Assembly (NCBI RefSeq): GCF_040779325.2
Contig: NZ_JBFONT020000024.1
Coordinates: 1 to 6,818, forward strand
Origin: Aestuariibius violaceus
GTDB taxonomy: Bacteria > Pseudomonadota > Alphaproteobacteria > Rhodobacterales > Rhodobacteraceae
DNA: 6,818 nt
Direction: 5' to 3'
Shown here: piece after piece, positions 5,607 to 6,818 of the stretch
Position numbering within the stretch: the stretch's first letter is position 1
Layout: every line of letters starts with the position of its first letter
Translations under genes and position numbers: made by a program
Notes under the pieces: model-generated
What the model saw: only the letters and a program-made list of their open reading frames with translations
The model's database searches: none
Told to the model about the DNA's origin: nothing

Positions 5607-6455
5607 TCACTTTGGTTTGTCGCCACGAACGACGATACGATGAACGGCGCGCTTCTGGCCACTGTAATCATTCAGCGCGTTGTGTTGCGTACACCGATTG
5701 TCCCACATGACGACGGAGTTTTTGGTCCATGAATGGCGATATGTGAACTCAGGTTTTGCGCTATGTTCATACAAGAAGTCTAAGATTGCCTTACTCTCAT
5801 CATCCTGAAGGCCCATGATATTATAAGTGTGATCCCGATTGACAAAAAGTGATTTTAATCCCGTCTCAGGATGTGTTCGGACAACTGGGTGTTCGGCAAT
5901 GCGTTCTTTTTCGTCGGTCACGATCACTTTTGTCGAGTGAACGTGTTGGTTCATTCTACCCGCACTGCCATATGTTGATCCAGAGCCGTGCACGGATACC
6001 ATTCCCTCAAGTATTTCTTTCATTCCATCCGACAAAGTAGCGTAAGCTGTATACATGTTGGCGAATAGGGTATCGCCACCTTTGTCAGGAATCTCCTTAG
6101 CGACCAGAATGGTAGCGAGTGGTGAGGTTTCCATGTAAGTCATGTCGATGTGCCATCCACCGCCAAAGTTGGTAACGTCTCCTTTTTCTTTAACAATCTC
6201 CAGAATCTCTGGATAATCAGGCAATGGAACAGAGTAAGGATGTATATCTAACGGCCCAAACCTCCGGGCAAACGCCCTGTGCTGACTGGGCGTTAGGATC
6301 TGATCGGGGAAAAAAATTACTAGATTATCTAGGAGCGCCTGTCGCACTACTTCCATGTCGGACGAAGAATTCTCTTTCGATAGATCGACACCCGTAATGC
6401 ACGCGCCTAGAGCCGCCGTCGAGGGCGTTACAGAGATAGTGGTATGTTGTTGCAT
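5607..6455 (-). CDS. TauD/TfdA-family 2-oxoglutarate- and Fe(II)-dependent dioxygenase
   Basis: A 282-residue cytoplasmic enzyme, almost the same length as E. coli TauD. The Fe(II) facial triad is H102 and D104 in GGGWHIDMTY and H258 in WDNRCTQHNA. The 2-oxoglutarate contacts are T129 in KGGDTLF and R269 in GQKRA, and R273 follows in VHRIVV; each is offset by three from the TauD numbering I recall. Family-wide segments IHP (71-73), HPVVRTHPETG (189-199) and GDKP near the end are present. ATG 6455 is chosen because GAGGAG at 6468-6463 lies seven bases upstream and the protein then starts where TauD does; the frame is open to 6542 but without resemblance. The enzyme couples 2-oxoglutarate decarboxylation to substrate hydroxylation. 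The residue before the WHxD motif and those after FVN (RDHTYNI) differ from TauD, so the substrate may not be taurine. No transporter genes are nearby. Confidence 0.93.
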   Translation of the reverse strand: MQQHTTISVTPSTAALGACITGVDLSKENSSSDMEVVRQALLDNLVIFFPDQILTPSQHRAFARRFGPLDIHPYSVPLPDYPEILEIVKEKGDVTNFGGGWHIDMTYMETSPLATILVAKEIPDKGGDTLFANMYTAYATLSDGMKEILEGMVSVHGSGSTYGSAGRMNQHVHSTKVIVTDEKERIAEHPVVRTHPETGLKSLFVNRDHTYNIMGLQDDESKAILDFLYEHSAKPEFTYRHSWTKNSVVMWDNRCTQHNALNDYSGQKRAVHRIVVRGDKPK

Positions 6456-6694
6456 TTCACGACTCCTCACCTTCAAGCATAGATGCGGTTTACGCACGAT
6501 GCCAAACGATCTTTTTCGACAACATTTGTGAGGTATTTGCACAAAGAAAGTAATTGCGCTTCAGTTCAGCGCCGGAGAATATCTGCACCGCCTGCACTAG
6601 ATCTTGCCCAAAAGCCGGGCCGCTAATGGCCCCATCGCGACTACCTGCATGCTGAACGACGTCAATGGGTAGCCGAGACTACCAATAACTCTGT
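6456..6694. other. Non-coding gap between the transposase end and the dioxygenase
   Basis: These 239 bases separate the transposase stop from the dioxygenase start and should contain the right end of the insertion sequence and any dioxygenase promoter. I see the ribosome binding site at 6463-6468, a five-base-pair hairpin at 6617-6632 and the inverted repeat GGTAG/CTACC at about 6667-6682. The terminal repeat of the element cannot be fixed because its other end is outside the window. Confidence 0.45.
6617..6632 (-). terminator. Weak hairpin downstream of the transposase
   Basis: On the minus strand GGGCC, six bases, GGCCC pair, and GGCTTTTGGG follows. The stem is only five pairs and the T run is short and offset, so termination is possible but unproven. 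It lies about 63 bases after the transposase stop codon, where a terminator or element end would be reasonable. Confidence 0.25.
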
Positions 6695-6818
6695 CTAGCC
6701 CCCTGTATCTGGGCCACTGATTTGGGCTCTCTCTAATATAGTTTGTGGAACCGGTGTGCGCATATTGAGCGCCTGATGAGGACGCGTGTGATTGTACTGT
6801 TTGAGCCAGTGATCGATG
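6695..6818 (-). CDS. Transposase C-terminus (IS3/IS481-like DDE integrase core), cut by window edge
   Basis: Reading from the window edge, the minus strand encodes 40 residues ending at TAG 6697-6695: DHWLKQYNHTRPHQALNMRT, then PVPQTILERAQISG and PDTGG. The YNxxRPHQALxxxxP motif is the conserved end of the rve-type integrase domain, just after the third catalytic acid, in IS3- and IS481-family transposases. The N-terminal DNA-binding part, the catalytic residues and the left end of the element lie outside the window, so intactness cannot be judged. The element adjoins the dioxygenase on its upstream side and may have moved with it or supply read-through transcription. Confidence 0.85.
   Translation of the reverse strand, partial: IDHWLKQYNHTRPHQALNMRTPVPQTILERAQISGPDTGG

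Noticed and set aside
6456..6542. 29-residue N-terminal extension of the dioxygenase
   Set aside because: Basic, Cys-rich and unlike the family; ATG 6455 has a strong GAGGAG site and matches the TauD start.

Overview
The window looks like an accessory stretch of an alphaproteobacterial chromosome or large replicon, probably Rhodobacterales-like. This rests on GC-rich codon use in the left half, AAAGGA-type ribosome binding sites and the gene families present; no rRNA or tRNA is available to confirm it.

Left half (about 1-3460, GC-rich, plus strand): after a possible C-terminal tail of an upstream gene (2-88) and a 357-base non-coding leader comes a complete two-component system. It consists of an OmpR-family response regulator (446-1123) and a two-pass membrane histidine kinase (1120-2460) joined by a GTGA overlap. 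Downstream lie a 45-residue single-span membrane protein (2541-2678), an exported BOF/YgiW-type OB-fold protein (2751-3089) and a secreted-protein gene broken by an in-frame TGA (3127-3462). The main regulatory signal is a pair of GTCAG half-sites spaced exactly 11 bases apart. It occurs once upstream of the regulator gene (314-330) and once just after the kinase stop codon (2466-2482). That is the layout expected for an OmpR/PhoB-type regulator controlling its own operon and a small envelope-stress operon.

Middle (about 3450-3780): the GC-rich block ends in genetic debris. The broken secreted-protein gene stops next to a second, oppositely oriented fragment (3601 down to about 3463) that also has an in-frame TGA. 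Beyond it the sequence becomes visibly less GC-rich.

Right half (3776-6818, minus strand, lower GC): reading in the direction of transcription there is the C-terminal end of a DDE transposase (cut by the window edge), a complete TauD/TfdA-family 2-oxoglutarate/Fe(II) dioxygenase (6455-5607), a small unrecognised ORF (5481-5140) whose coding signal continues in the -1 frame to 4994, and a 393-codon unrecognised ORF (4957-3776). The last two may be parts of one gene broken by a frameshift and a TAG. An IS end, lowered GC and broken genes suggest an acquired, partly decaying island.

I found no CRISPR array, RNA gene, replication origin or clearly new defence system. The points most worth checking are the paired 11-base-phased operators, the small membrane protein next to the kinase, and the frameshift/readthrough structure of the 5481-3776 locus.
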